This document shows positions 56,305 to 64,000 of a stretch of DNA of 64,000 bases, one piece after another. Below the pieces are notes generated by a model, which searched no databases, was not told where the DNA came from, and was given only the letters and a program-made list of their open reading frames with translations. The position numbers and the translations under genes were made by a program. This DNA comes from Devosia marina. GTDB taxonomy: Bacteria > Pseudomonadota > Alphaproteobacteria > Rhizobiales > Devosiaceae. The first letter of the stretch is position 1, and each line of letters starts with the position of its first letter. Location of the stretch: the NCBI RefSeq assembly GCF_009758415.1, contig NZ_WQRF01000002.1:372001-436000 (forward strand). The letters are read 5' to 3'.

Positions 56305-57395
56305 TGCCGCCGGTCTGGTCGAGCCAACAGGATGCGGCGCTGGTCGCGGTGTCGGCCTGGCTCAAAGACCGCAATGGGCCGCAGGTGTTTCGCCTGTTCG
56401 GCTGGGCGGGCACCGGCAAATCGACGTTGGCGGTGCATCTGGCGCAGGATGTGCGCAGCGTCAAATATGCCGCCTTTACCGGCAAGGCGGCCATGGTCAT
56501 GCGCAAGCGGGGCTGCAAGGGCGCGCAGACCATACACAGCCTGATTTATACGCTGGTGAGCGAGAAGGAGGGCGAGCCGCGCTTCGTGCTCGATCCGGAA
56601 AGCCCGGCGGCCGATGCCGATCTTATCGTCATTGATGAGGTCTCGATGGTGGACGAGCAGCTCGGCGCGGACCTCTTGAGCTTCGGGGTGAAAGTGCTGG
56701 TGCTGGGCGACCCGTTCCAATTGCCGCCCGTGCAGGGGGCGGGGTTCTTCATCAATACCGAGCCCGACATCATGCTGACCGAAATTCATCGTCAGGCGGC
56801 GGATAATCCAATCATCCAGCTGTCCATGGCGGTGCGCGAGGGCGGCTATCTTGAACATGGCCGGTATGGCGAGAGTTTGGTGGTGGGGCGCGATTCTGTG
56901 GATCGCGAGGCGGTGCTGGAGGCCGACCAGGTTCTGGTGGGGCGCAACAAGACCCGGCTGACCTATAATGATCGCTTACGCGAATTGAATGGCCTGCCTT
57001 TCCACGAGCCGGTGGTTGGCGATCGCATGGTGTGCCTGCGCAATAACCCGCGAAAACGCCTGCTCAACGGGCAGATCTGGATCGTCACCGAGGCGACGCG
57101 GCGCTCGAATGGCAAATGGTCGCTGTTATTGGCCGATGACGAGGGCAAGGGCGAAACCCGCGTGCTGACCCACAAGGCATTCCTTTCGGGAGAGGAGGAC
57201 GCCATGAGCTGGCCCGAGCGGCGCCAGTTCGACGAGTTCACCTTCGGCTATTGCCTGACGGTGCACAAGGCGCAGGGCAGCCAGTGGGACAGCGTCTATC
57301 TGTTCGACGAGAGCTTCGTGTTCCGCGAGGAGCGGGCGCGCTGGCTCTATACCGGGATCACGCGGGCGGCCGAGAAGATCACGATCGTGGGGTGA
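56304..57395 (+). CDS. Small RecD/Dda-like superfamily 1B DNA helicase
   Basis: 363 residues, much shorter than RecD. Motif I FGWAGTGKSTLAVHLA, motif II LIVIDEVSMVD, motif III VLGDPFQLPPV, then TVHKAQGSQWDSV (motif V) and LYTGITRAAEKITIV (motif VI) are complete, so an active 5'-3' helicase is expected. It lacks the N-terminal and insertion domains of RecD2. Its ATG overlaps the FAH-family stop, but no functional link between them is evident. Confidence 0.9.
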   Translation: MPPVWSSQQDAALVAVSAWLKDRNGPQVFRLFGWAGTGKSTLAVHLAQDVRSVKYAAFTGKAAMVMRKRGCKGAQTIHSLIYTLVSEKEGEPRFVLDPESPAADADLIVIDEVSMVDEQLGADLLSFGVKVLVLGDPFQLPPVQGAGFFINTEPDIMLTEIHRQAADNPIIQLSMAVREGGYLEHGRYGESLVVGRDSVDREAVLEADQVLVGRNKTRLTYNDRLRELNGLPFHEPVVGDRMVCLRNNPRKRLLNGQIWIVTEATRRSNGKWSLLLADDEGKGETRVLTHKAFLSGEEDAMSWPERRQFDEFTFGYCLTVHKAQGSQWDSVYLFDESFVFREERARWLYTGITRAAEKITIVG

Positions 57396-57434
57396 GGGGG
57401 CACGGGTCCGCCATTCGCCCATAGGGCTCAAGGC

Positions 57435-57479
57435 CTTTGACTCTAAAATCGAGCCACCGGCTCGATTTTAGAGTCAAAG
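57435..57479. repeat. 45-bp perfect palindrome with 21-bp arms
   Basis: The left arm 57435-57455 (starting CTTTGACTCTAAAATC) and the right arm 57459-57479 are perfect inverse complements around ACC. It begins 40 bp after the helicase stop and lies 147 bp before the antiporter ATG. There is no T-run after it on the plus strand. It could be a strong terminator, a protein site or part of a dispersed repeat. The rest of the 230-bp gap shows nothing I can name. Confidence 0.85.
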
Positions 57480-57625
57480 TTCCACCATACTTGACCCGAC
57501 CTATAGAGCTTTGTGGCTGTCCTGCTGCGAATGGCTCATATGCCCTTGTGCATAAAGGCTTGCGCGCATGGGCCGCCATACCCCATTGTTTTGATCGACA
57601 TAACCCGAACTGGCCGGAGGCGCGA

Positions 57626-59923
57626 ATGCACCATGACACCCCCCTGATCTCGACGATCGTTGCGGGTCTGGTGCTGGCCTATATTTTCGGCATGGTGGCC
57701 AATCGGCTGCGCATGCCGCCGCTGGTGGGCTATCTGTTTGCCGGCATCATTGTGGGCCCCTTTACGCCGGGCTTCGTGGCAGATCAGGAACTGGCTCTGG
57801 AGCTGGCCGAGCTGGGGGTGATCCTCCTGATGTTCGGCGTGGGCCTGCATTTCTCGCTCAAGGATCTGATGAGCGTGCGTGCGCTGGCCATTCCCGGCGC
57901 GGTGGTGCAGATCGGGTTCGCCACCTTGCTCGGGGCCGGCCTAGGGCTGCTGCTGGGCTGGAGCCTGTTTGCGTCGATCATTTTCGGCCTGGCGCTGTCC
58001 GTGGCGTCCACCGTGGTGCTGCTCAAGGCACTGCAGGACAGGCGGCTGATCGAAAGCGAGCGCGGCCGCATCGCGGTGGGCTGGCTGATCGTGGAAGATC
58101 TGGCCATGGTGCTGGCGCTGGTTTTGGTGCCGGCGATCGCCAGCATCAATGGCGGCGGCGAAGGGCTGCACGATCCTTTTGTGTCTTTTGTCACCCGGCT
58201 GCTCGGCATCGATATCGGCATCTGGGGCATTTTGGGCCTGACCCTGCTCAAGGTCGCGGCCTTTGTCGGCTTCATGCTGGTGGTGGGACGCCGCGTGATC
58301 CCCTGGGCGCTGCATGGCACGGCCCATACCGGCAGCCGCGAATTGTTCCGCCTGGCGGTGCTGGCCATCGCGCTGGGCGTGGCACTGGGCTCTTCGGTGC
58401 TGTTCGGCGTTTCGCTGGCGCTTGGCGCCTTCTTTGCCGGCATGATCCTGTCGGAAAGCGAGCTGTCGCATCGCGCCGCCCAGGAGACCCTGCCGCTGCG
58501 CGACGCGTTTGCAGTGCTGTTCTTTGTCTCGGTGGGCATGCTGTTTGACCCGACCATCATCGTCACCCAGCCGCTGCTGGTGCTGGCGACGGTGTTCATC
58601 ATCGTCATCGGCAAGTCGCTGGCCGCTTTCTGGATCGTGGTGTTGTTCAAGCGACCGATTTCGACCGCTTTGACGATTTCGGCCTCGCTGGCGCAGATCG
58701 GCGAATTTTCCTTCATCCTGGCCAGCATGGGCGTGGCCCTGGCCATTCTGCCCAGCGAGGGCAAGGACCTGATCCTGGCCGGTGCGCTGATTTCCATCGT
58801 GCTCAATCCGGTGGTGTTCTTCGTGCTCGACCTGGTCAAGCCGCGGCTGGAGCAGCGCGTGGCCCGGCGAAAAGGCGTCGAACCGCCGCCAGCAGAGCCG
58901 CGCATGGAGCCATCCATGGCGGCCGAAGGCCCGGCCATCAGTGATGCGCCTTCCGAAGGCGCGGTTGATCGGGGCGCTCCGGGCGCCGATGACGATACGG
59001 GCGAACCCTCGCACCAGACCGGTCATACCGTACTGGTCGGCTATGGCCAGGTGGGCCGCATCGTCGCCGCCGGCATCAAGGCCGATGGCGGCGGGTTGGT
59101 GGTGATCGAGGACTCCGATCACGATGTCGCCGCGGCCCGCGCCGAAGGTTTTGAAGTGGTGTTCGGCAATGCTGCCAGCGCGGATGTGCTCAAGCTCGCC
59201 AATCTGGGCGCGGCCAAAGCCCTCCTGGTGGCCATTTCCAATGGCTTCGAGGCTGGCTCGGTCTGCGAAAGCGGGCGCAAGCTCAATCCGGGCATTGCCA
59301 TTATCTCCAGAGCCTATTCGGAAGAAGAAGAGAACTTTCTGCGCAATCTGGGCGCGACCACGATCATTCGCGGCGAGCAGGAGATCGGCCGGGGCATTCT
59401 GACCTATCTGCGCAGCGATGCCAGCGGCAACGGCCCGGGCAGCGACTTGCCCGGCGAGGTCAAGCTGCCCACGGCCGAGAATATTCTGGCCAATGCGGCC
59501 ATGGGCGCGGCGCTGACCGAAGCGGCGATCAGTGAACAGGGTGAGGATGCTGAACCGGCGCCGCAAACGGTTGAACCGGGTGATGACGACGCCGTTGCGG
59601 CAAGCACTGCAGAGACCGTTGAGGCCGAGCAAGCGCCAGCCGAACTGCCGGTGGTGGAAGCAGTGGCTGAGCCATCGGACGCAGATAGTGCCACAGAGAC
59701 AGAGCCAGAGGCCGACATTCCGCCGGCGGAGATCGAACCAGTTGTCGACACCCCGCTGGAGGGCGAAGCGCCTGCCGCCATCGACGAGATCGTGCCGCCG
59801 CAATCTGATGCGGATGCGGTGGCACAGACAGAGGATGAAACCGAGGCGAGCGAGGACTCGGCGCCCGATGACGAAGAAGCAGGCGCGGCCGCACCGCCGG
59901 TCGAGCCGGAGAAGAAAGACTAG
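57626..59923 (+). CDS. CPA2 cation:proton antiporter (KefB/YbaL type) with acidic tail
   Basis: 765 residues. About 12 membrane helices to residue 405, with GYLFAGIIVGPFTPGFVADQ and LGVILLMFGVGLHFS typical of KefB/YbaL. A TrkA-N NAD-binding domain follows near residue 465 (VLVGYGQVGRIVAAGIKADG) with NPGIAIISRAYSEEEENFL. The last 130 residues or so are almost only Ala, Glu, Asp, Pro, Thr and Val. Expected role: K+ or Na+/H+ exchange gated by nucleotide. CGGAGG five bases before ATG 57626 fixes the start. Confidence 0.92.
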   Translation: MHHDTPLISTIVAGLVLAYIFGMVANRLRMPPLVGYLFAGIIVGPFTPGFVADQELALELAELGVILLMFGVGLHFSLKDLMSVRALAIPGAVVQIGFATLLGAGLGLLLGWSLFASIIFGLALSVASTVVLLKALQDRRLIESERGRIAVGWLIVEDLAMVLALVLVPAIASINGGGEGLHDPFVSFVTRLLGIDIGIWGILGLTLLKVAAFVGFMLVVGRRVIPWALHGTAHTGSRELFRLAVLAIALGVALGSSVLFGVSLALGAFFAGMILSESELSHRAAQETLPLRDAFAVLFFVSVGMLFDPTIIVTQPLLVLATVFIIVIGKSLAAFWIVVLFKRPISTALTISASLAQIGEFSFILASMGVALAILPSEGKDLILAGALISIVLNPVVFFVLDLVKPRLEQRVARRKGVEPPPAEPRMEPSMAAEGPAISDAPSEGAVDRGAPGADDDTGEPSHQTGHTVLVGYGQVGRIVAAGIKADGGGLVVIEDSDHDVAAARAEGFEVVFGNAASADVLKLANLGAAKALLVAISNGFEAGSVCESGRKLNPGIAIISRAYSEEEENFLRNLGATTIIRGEQEIGRGILTYLRSDASGNGPGSDLPGEVKLPTAENILANAAMGAALTEAAISEQGEDAEPAPQTVEPGDDDAVAASTAETVEAEQAPAELPVVEAVAEPSDADSATETEPEADIPPAEIEPVVDTPLEGEAPAAIDEIVPPQSDADAVAQTEDETEASEDSAPDDEEAGAAAPPVEPEKKD

Positions 59924-60036
59924 CCTGGTTTCGTGAACAGTCCCTACCGGGACAGACTCGCGAGCACCGTGATCTATTGGGCAGAACCGGCAGGCAGCAT
60001 GCAGCCTACCGGACTGTCATGCGTTCGGGGGAATGT

Positions 60037-60465
60037 ATGATTTCGCAAAAGGCCAAATATGCCTTGCGGGCGCTGGTGTCGCTGGCACGGGCCGGTCGTG
60101 GACAGAGCCGGATGATCGGTGAGATTTCCAAGGACCAGGCGATCCCGAAGAAGTTCCTCGAGCAGATCCTTCTTGAGCTCAAACGTGCCGGTATCGTCAA
60201 TTCCCGCCGAGGCCGCATGGGGGGCTATGAACTGCTCAAGGCGCCTGAGGAAATCACCTATGGCGAGGTGCTGAGGCTGATCGACGGTCCCATTGCGCCG
60301 CTGCCTTGCCTCTCCAAGATCGCCTACAAAAAATGCGTCGACTGCCAGGACGAAGGGTCTTGTGAAATACGGCATGTGTTCGAGCGGGTGACGCTGGCGA
60401 CGCGGGCGGTGCTCGACCGGACCAGTCTGGCAGATTCGCTCAATTTGGAAGATTTGCCGGTTTAG
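60037..60465 (+). CDS. Rrf2-family transcriptional regulator with cysteine cluster
   Basis: 142 residues. MISQKAKYALRALVSLARAG opens the winged helix; IPKKFLEQILLELKRAGIVN and SRRGRMGGYELLKAPEEI complete it. Four cysteines (PCLSK, then KKCVDCQDEGSCEIRH) lie where IscR-like members bind an iron-sulfur cluster, so redox or Fe-S sensing is likely. The target genes are unknown; nearest neighbours are the antiporter and purU. GGGGGA precedes ATG 60037. Confidence 0.92.
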   Translation: MISQKAKYALRALVSLARAGRGQSRMIGEISKDQAIPKKFLEQILLELKRAGIVNSRRGRMGGYELLKAPEEITYGEVLRLIDGPIAPLPCLSKIAYKKCVDCQDEGSCEIRHVFERVTLATRAVLDRTSLADSLNLEDLPV

Positions 60466-60483
60466 GGGGATACCCCCACCTGA

Positions 60484-60504
60484 CCTCCCCCTGACAGAGG
60501 GAGG
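60484..60504. terminator. Hairpin between convergent Rrf2 and purU genes
   Basis: CCTCCC (60484-60489) pairs with GGGAGG (60499-60504). A second hairpin, GGGGG/CCCCC (60465-60477), precedes it at the Rrf2 stop. Likely shared transcription end; same CTCCC core as the other intergenic hairpins. Confidence 0.5.
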
Positions 60505-60521
60505 GACATATCGAATACGCC

Positions 60522-61376
60522 TTACCCGAACACCACCGTCTTCTTGCCATTGAGCATCACCCGGTTCTCCAGGTGCAGCTTGACGGCGCGGGCGAGGACG
60601 CGGCTTTCGATGTCGCGCCCGGCGGCGACCAGATCGTCGGGGCTCAGCGCATGGGTCACGCGGGCGGTTTCCTGCTCGATGATCGGGCCTTCATCGAGAT
60701 CGGGCGTCACATAATGGGCGGTCGCGCCGATGATCTTGACGCCGCGCTCATGGGCCTGGTGATAGGGCTTGGCGCCTTTGAAGCTGGGCAGGAAGGAGTG
60801 GTGAATATTGATCACCTGGCCGAACAGACGCGTGGAAAGATTGTCGGACAGCACCTGCATGTAGCGCGCCAGCACGACAAGGTCAGCGCCGGTGGATTTG
60901 ACGATCTCAAGCACCTGAGCTTCCTGGGCGGTTTTGGTCTCCTTGGTGACGGGCAGAAAATGGAAGGGCACGCCGGCGTCTACGGCTATCTTGCGGGCGT
61001 CTTCATGGTTGGAGACAATGGCGGCGACCTCGGCGTCGAGCCAGCCGACGCGGATCTGGTAGAGCAGATGCAAGAGCGTGTGGTCGAATTTTGAGACCAT
61101 GATGACAACGCGCTTCTTGCGGCTTTCATCGGAAAGCGCCGTCTTCATGTCGAAGCGTTCAATTGGCGATTTGAGCGCCTTTTCGATGCTGTCGCGGCTC
61201 ACATCGTGCGGGGCGGTAAAGGCCAGGCGCATGAAGAAGCGGCCGGTCTCGCGATCCCAGAACTGATTGGACTCGGCAATATTGGCCTTGAGCGCCGCCA
61301 GCTCGGTGGTGACGGCAGCCACGATGCCGGGCCGATCGGTGCAGCTAAGGGTGAGTACGAAATTGGCCGAAGACAA
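60522..61376 (-). CDS. purU: Formyltetrahydrofolate deformylase (TTG start)
   Basis: 284 residues. It hydrolyses 10-formyl-tetrahydrofolate, giving formate for purine synthesis and balancing one-carbon pools. An N-terminal ACT domain (FVLTLSCTDRPGIVAAVTTE) precedes the formyltransferase fold with NIHHSFLPSFKGAKPYHQAH, GVKIIGATAHYVTPDLDEGP. The TTG at 61376 gives MSSANFVLTL, has GGGAGG six bases upstream and restores family length; the frame is open to 61607 but the extra part looks unlike a protein. A terminator and a small ORF lie upstream on the same strand. Confidence 0.94.
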   Translation of the reverse strand: MSSANFVLTLSCTDRPGIVAAVTTELAALKANIAESNQFWDRETGRFFMRLAFTAPHDVSRDSIEKALKSPIERFDMKTALSDESRKKRVVIMVSKFDHTLLHLLYQIRVGWLDAEVAAIVSNHEDARKIAVDAGVPFHFLPVTKETKTAQEAQVLEIVKSTGADLVVLARYMQVLSDNLSTRLFGQVINIHHSFLPSFKGAKPYHQAHERGVKIIGATAHYVTPDLDEGPIIEQETARVTHALSPDDLVAAGRDIESRVLARAVKLHLENRVMLNGKKTVVFG

Positions 61377-61527
61377 TGCGGGCCTCCCGAGATTTTTTGT
61401 GTCGCGCGTCCAAACCGAAACCGGCAACCAATTGGCATGGCAGCGCGGATGCTCGGCCAGCGGTATCAATGGCTTGGTGCCATCCGTCAAGCCTTGGGCT
61501 GGGCAGGTGGCTAACGGCGCAACAGAA

Positions 61528-61554
61528 AAGGGCTGCCCTTTGCGGACAGCCCTT
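61528..61554 (-). terminator. Rho-independent terminator between the small ORF and purU
   Basis: AAGGGCTG (61528-61535) and CAGCCCTT (61547-61554) pair perfectly; read on the minus strand the stem is followed by TTTTCTG. It would end transcripts coming from the pot operon and small ORF 152 bp before purU. A weaker hairpin CGGCC/GGCCG (61566-61581) precedes it. Confidence 0.75.
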
Positions 61555-61593
61555 CCTGAGCTTATCGGCCTTAAGGGGCCGGGAGGTGTGTTG

Positions 61594-61665
61594 TTAGCCG
61601 AGATCACTCCCGCTCAACACATGAAAACCCAGACCTTCCTCAAGCGCCAAAACCTCATAAGACAC
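61594..61665 (-). CDS. 23-codon ORF with an ideal Shine-Dalgarno
   Basis: GTG at 61665, TAA at 61596-61594. The encoded peptide starts MSYEVLALEEGLGFHVLSGS and ends DLG. AAAGGAGGTGATCC (61680-61667) is a perfect complement to the 16S 3' end and lies at ideal spacing. It is 84 bp after the potC stop and 40 bp before a terminator hairpin, all on the minus strand. It may be a small last cistron of the pot operon or a leader peptide upstream of purU. I know no homologue. Confidence 0.5.
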   Translation of the reverse strand: MSYEVLALEEGLGFHVLSGSDLG

Positions 61666-61748
61666 TGGATCACCTCCTTTGCTTTCGTTGAACATGAGGT
61701 GAGCTTGCCCGTGTTTTCCGGGCCTGTCCAGTCACGAAAAATTCGGCC

Positions 61749-62558
61749 CTAGACTTGTCGGTTTTTCGGTTTGGTGCGCAACTGAATGATCGTTGCGGCC
61801 AGCACGCCCAGGGCTACGATGCCGATGATGATAGAGGCTAGCGCATTGACGTCCGGGGAGACGCCCAGGCGCACCTTGGAGAAGATCACCATGGGCAGGG
61901 TGGAGGAGCCGGGGCCGGAGACAAAGCTGGCGATCACCAGATCATCGAGCGAAAGGGTAAATCCGAGCAGCCAGCCCGAGACCAGCGCCGGGGCGATGAT
62001 TGGCAGGGTGATGTCGAAAAATGTGCGGACCGGCGAGGCGCCCAGATCCATGGCGGCCTCTTCAAGGCTGCGGTCGAAATCGGACAGGCGCGACTGCACG
62101 ACCACGCAGACATAGGCGGTGCAGAAGGTGGCGTGGGCGATAACGATGGTCAGCATGCCGCGCCCTTGCGGCCAGCCCAGAAAACCTTCCATGGCCACAA
62201 AAAGCAGCAGCAGCGACAGGCCGGTGATCACGTCGGGCATGACCAGCGGGGCCGAGACCATACCGGCAAACAGCGTGCGTCCGCGAAAGCGACGGAAGCG
62301 GACCAGGGCAATGGCGGCCAGCGTGCCCAGCACCAGGGCGATGCTGGCGCTGAGCGCAGCAATCTGTAGGCTCAGCCAGGCCGCGCCGAGCAATTGCGGG
62401 TCGCGGAACAGCTCGCCATACCATTTGGTCGAGAAACCGGACCAGACGGTTACCAGGCTCGATTCATTGAACGAGAAGATGACCAGCGAAACGATGGGCG
62501 CGTAGAGAAACGAAAAGCCCAAGGCAGCGGCGATGGGAAGGAACCAGCCCCGGCGCAT
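61749..62558 (-). CDS. Polyamine ABC transporter permease (PotC/PotI type)
   Basis: 269 residues, six membrane helices. FLYAPIVSLVIFSFNESSLV opens it, and EEAAMDLGASPVRTFFDITL is the EAA loop that docks on the ATPase. GFTLSLDDLVIASFVSGPGS is diagnostic of PotC/PotI. ATG 62558 has GGAG seven bases upstream and follows the potB-type stop by one base. Confidence 0.92.
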   Translation of the reverse strand: MRRGWFLPIAAALGFSFLYAPIVSLVIFSFNESSLVTVWSGFSTKWYGELFRDPQLLGAAWLSLQIAALSASIALVLGTLAAIALVRFRRFRGRTLFAGMVSAPLVMPDVITGLSLLLLFVAMEGFLGWPQGRGMLTIVIAHATFCTAYVCVVVQSRLSDFDRSLEEAAMDLGASPVRTFFDITLPIIAPALVSGWLLGFTLSLDDLVIASFVSGPGSSTLPMVIFSKVRLGVSPDVNALASIIIGIVALGVLAATIIQLRTKPKNRQV

Positions 62559-62559
62559 G

Positions 62560-63510
62560 CTATTTCTCCACCACTGCGCCCTGGGCGCGTTGCAACAGCA
62601 TGATGGGCACCACCACAACCAGCAGCATGGCCACCGCCACGGCGGAGGCACGCGGCCAATTGGTGGCGCTGAAGAACTCATCCCAGAGCACCCGGCCGAT
62701 CATCAGCGTTTCCGGCCCGCCCAGCAGCGAGGGAATAACGAATTCGCCAATGGCGGGGATGAAGACCAGCATCGAGCCGGCAATGATGCCGGGCAGCGAG
62801 AGCGGCAGGGTGACAAAGAGGAAGGTGTGGATGGGTCTGGCCCCCAGATCCGCCGAGGCCTCAAACAGGGACACGTCGAGCTTTACCAGCGTGGTGTAGA
62901 GCGGCAGGATCATGAAAGGCAGGTAGGTGTAAACAATGCCCACATAGACCGCAAAATCGGTCTGCATCATCACGATCGGTTCGATGCCGAACAGGCCGAG
63001 GAACTGGTTGATCACTCCATTGCCGCGCATGAAGCCGGTCAGCGCATAGACGCGAAGGAGGAAGGAGGTGAAGAAGGGCAGGACCACCAGCATGAGCAGG
63101 ATATTGCGCCAACGATCGGGGGCGCGGGCAATGGCATAGGCCATTGGGTAGCCGACCAGCAGGGTGATGATCGTGGCAATCGCTGCAATGCGGATCGAGC
63201 TCAGATAGGCCGCGACATAGAGATTGTCGGTGAACAGACGGATGTAGTTGTTCAGGTGCAATGTCAGTTGCACCGTGCCCTCTTCGCTGGTGAGCAGCGG
63301 GGTATAGGGCGGGCGGCCGAACTGCTTGCTGGTCAGCGAAATGCCAAACACCACAGCCAGCGGCACGAGGAAGAACACCAGCAGCCAGATGAGCGGCGCA
63401 ATGAGCACCAGCATGCGGCCGGTAATGCCGACACGGGCCAGACCACGCTCGACGGCGTTCCAGGGCTTGAGCCGCCGGGGCGGCGGGATGGTTGGATCGT
63501 GGGTGGTCAT
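62560..63510 (-). CDS. Polyamine ABC transporter permease (PotB/PotH type)
   Basis: 316 residues, six membrane helices. LIAPLIWLLVFFLVPLAVVF is the first, VVLPFFTSFLLRVYALTG is a PotB/PotH signature, and FEASADLGARPIHTFLFVTL is the EAA loop. ATG 63510 overlaps the stop of the ATPase gene by four bases (ATGA), so the operon is potA-potB-potC. The substrate-binding protein is not in the window. Confidence 0.93.
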   Translation of the reverse strand: MTTHDPTIPPPRRLKPWNAVERGLARVGITGRMLVLIAPLIWLLVFFLVPLAVVFGISLTSKQFGRPPYTPLLTSEEGTVQLTLHLNNYIRLFTDNLYVAAYLSSIRIAAIATIITLLVGYPMAYAIARAPDRWRNILLMLVVLPFFTSFLLRVYALTGFMRGNGVINQFLGLFGIEPIVMMQTDFAVYVGIVYTYLPFMILPLYTTLVKLDVSLFEASADLGARPIHTFLFVTLPLSLPGIIAGSMLVFIPAIGEFVIPSLLGGPETLMIGRVLWDEFFSATNWPRASAVAVAMLLVVVVPIMLLQRAQGAVVEK

Positions 63511-64000
63511 GAGGTCAGCACCGAGCCGGCGTCTTCGTCCCAGGTGACATAGACTGTCTCTTCCCAGGTGATGGCGTCGGGATTGCCACGCACCGAATTG
63601 GTCTGGCTGACGCGGAGGCGTTTGCCGCTTGCAAGCGCGATCTGATAGACCGAGATATCCCCCAGATAGGCGATTTCCTCGACAATGCCGGTGGCCACAT
63701 TGGCGCCATGGAGCCCGGCGGGCTTTTCGCGGCTCAGAACCATTTTCTCGGGGCGGATGGCCCACCAGAGGCGCTGTTCGGGCGCGCAGTCGACACCGTG
63801 GCCGACATAGATATCGCAGCCCAGCTCGCTTGAGCGGATGCGCACATGGTCGGGCTCGTCCTCGGAAACCACGCCCTCAACCATATTGGCCGAGCCGATA
63901 AAGTTGGCGACGAAGCGCGAATTGGGAAATTCATAGATGTCGGTGGGTTCGCCGATCATGGCGATTTCGCCCTGGTTCATCACCCCGATGCGGGTGGCCA
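63507..64000 (-). CDS. Polyamine ABC transporter ATP-binding protein, C-terminal part (PotA/PotG type)
   Basis: About 164 C-terminal residues are visible; the N-terminus with the Walker motifs lies beyond base 64000. ATRIGVMNQGEIAMIGEPTD and IYEFPNSRFVANFIGSANMV end the ATPase domain after the switch region, and RLWWAIRPEKMVLSREKPAG plus GIVEEIAYLGDISVYQIALA form the TOBE domain. It energises uptake of putrescine/spermidine-like compounds through the two permeases downstream. Confidence 0.92.
   Translation of the reverse strand, partial: ATRIGVMNQGEIAMIGEPTDIYEFPNSRFVANFIGSANMVEGVVSEDEPDHVRIRSSELGCDIYVGHGVDCAPEQRLWWAIRPEKMVLSREKPAGLHGANVATGIVEEIAYLGDISVYQIALASGKRLRVSQTNSVRGNPDAITWEETVYVTWDEDAGSVLTS

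Noticed and set aside
57941..59803. A 620-codon open frame antisense to the antiporter gene, rich in His, Arg and Gln
   Set aside because: It is the mirror of a GC-biased gene. The plus strand encodes a complete CPA2 antiporter with all domains, and the antisense product shows no domain or credible start site.
61666..61681. Plus-strand sequence CTGGATCACCTCCTTT identical to the 3' end of 16S rRNA, suggesting an rRNA fragment
   Set aside because: Only these 16 bases match; the sequence before them is unlike 16S rRNA. On the minus strand it makes an ideal Shine-Dalgarno for a correctly spaced GTG, which explains it better.

Overview
The window is a GC-rich, gene-dense piece of a bacterial chromosome. 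Its gene content and order point to an alphaproteobacterium of the order Hyphomicrobiales (Rhizobiales), most like Devosia and relatives. The reasons are a five-gene F1 operon atpHAGDC without the F0 genes, sdhCDAB, a divergent xerC/priA pair, a ribosomal L21 with a C-terminal extension, and the run rplU-rpmA-GNATs-obgE-proBA-nadD-rsfS-rlmH-envC-ctpA-yibQ-rppH. The genus is inference from memory of gene order; no search was run. I see no insertion sequence, prophage, integrase other than the housekeeping XerC, or CRISPR array.

Layout. 1-2.5 kb: a reductase cut by the window edge, its divergent TetR regulator with a clear operator-like palindrome, and a Gfo/Idh/MocA oxidoreductase. 2.6-5.2 kb: a membrane protein coupled to a membrane-anchored ClpP-fold protein, plus a small unknown protein. 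5.1-10.1 kb: a GGDEF cyclase, a luciferase-like flavoenzyme, two tandem PagL-like outer-membrane proteins and a BaiN/HI0933 flavoprotein. 10.2-11.6 kb: asd behind a short threonine-rich leader ORF with competing RNA hairpins, which looks like attenuation control. 11.7-14.8 kb: exporter, a small EF-hand gene broken by a stop, carbonic anhydrase, DUF1737 and Nudix genes. 14.9-21.1 kb: a chemoreceptor and sdhCDAB with a small secreted protein inserted before sdhB. 21.2-24.5 kb: a secreted protein of six 54-residue Asp/Cys repeats, an EamA transporter and xerC. 24.6-32.2 kb: priA, a tandem structured repeat, and atpHAGDC ending at a strong terminator. 32.4-34.5 kb: a second chemoreceptor.

34.5-49.2 kb is almost entirely minus strand. 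It joins 50S maturation (L21, L27, ObgE, RsfS, RlmH, with three GNAT acetyltransferases between), proline and NAD synthesis (ProB, ProA, NadD), and envelope and RNA turnover (EnvC-like, CtpA, YibQ-like, RppH, a YgeA-type racemase). 49.4-53.1 kb: tRNA-Ser(CGA), an RluE-type pseudouridine synthase, and panB-coaBC-panC, which makes pantothenate and carries it to 4'-phosphopantetheine. 53.1-57.4 kb: a YCII protein, a RhtA-like exporter, and a coupled run of aldo/keto reductase, FAH-family hydrolase and a small RecD-like helicase. 57.4-64 kb: a 21-bp-arm perfect palindrome, a KefB/YbaL-type antiporter with a long acidic tail, an Rrf2 regulator, purU, and part of a Pot-type polyamine transporter operon (potA end, potB, potC). 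A 23-codon ORF with an ideal Shine-Dalgarno and then a terminator lies between potC and purU.

Most genes are ordinary housekeeping genes. The most interesting signals are small: the asd leader, the small ORF before purU, the six-repeat protein, the compensated tandem repeat before atpH, the EF-hand nonsense mutation, and the mismatched PagL pair.
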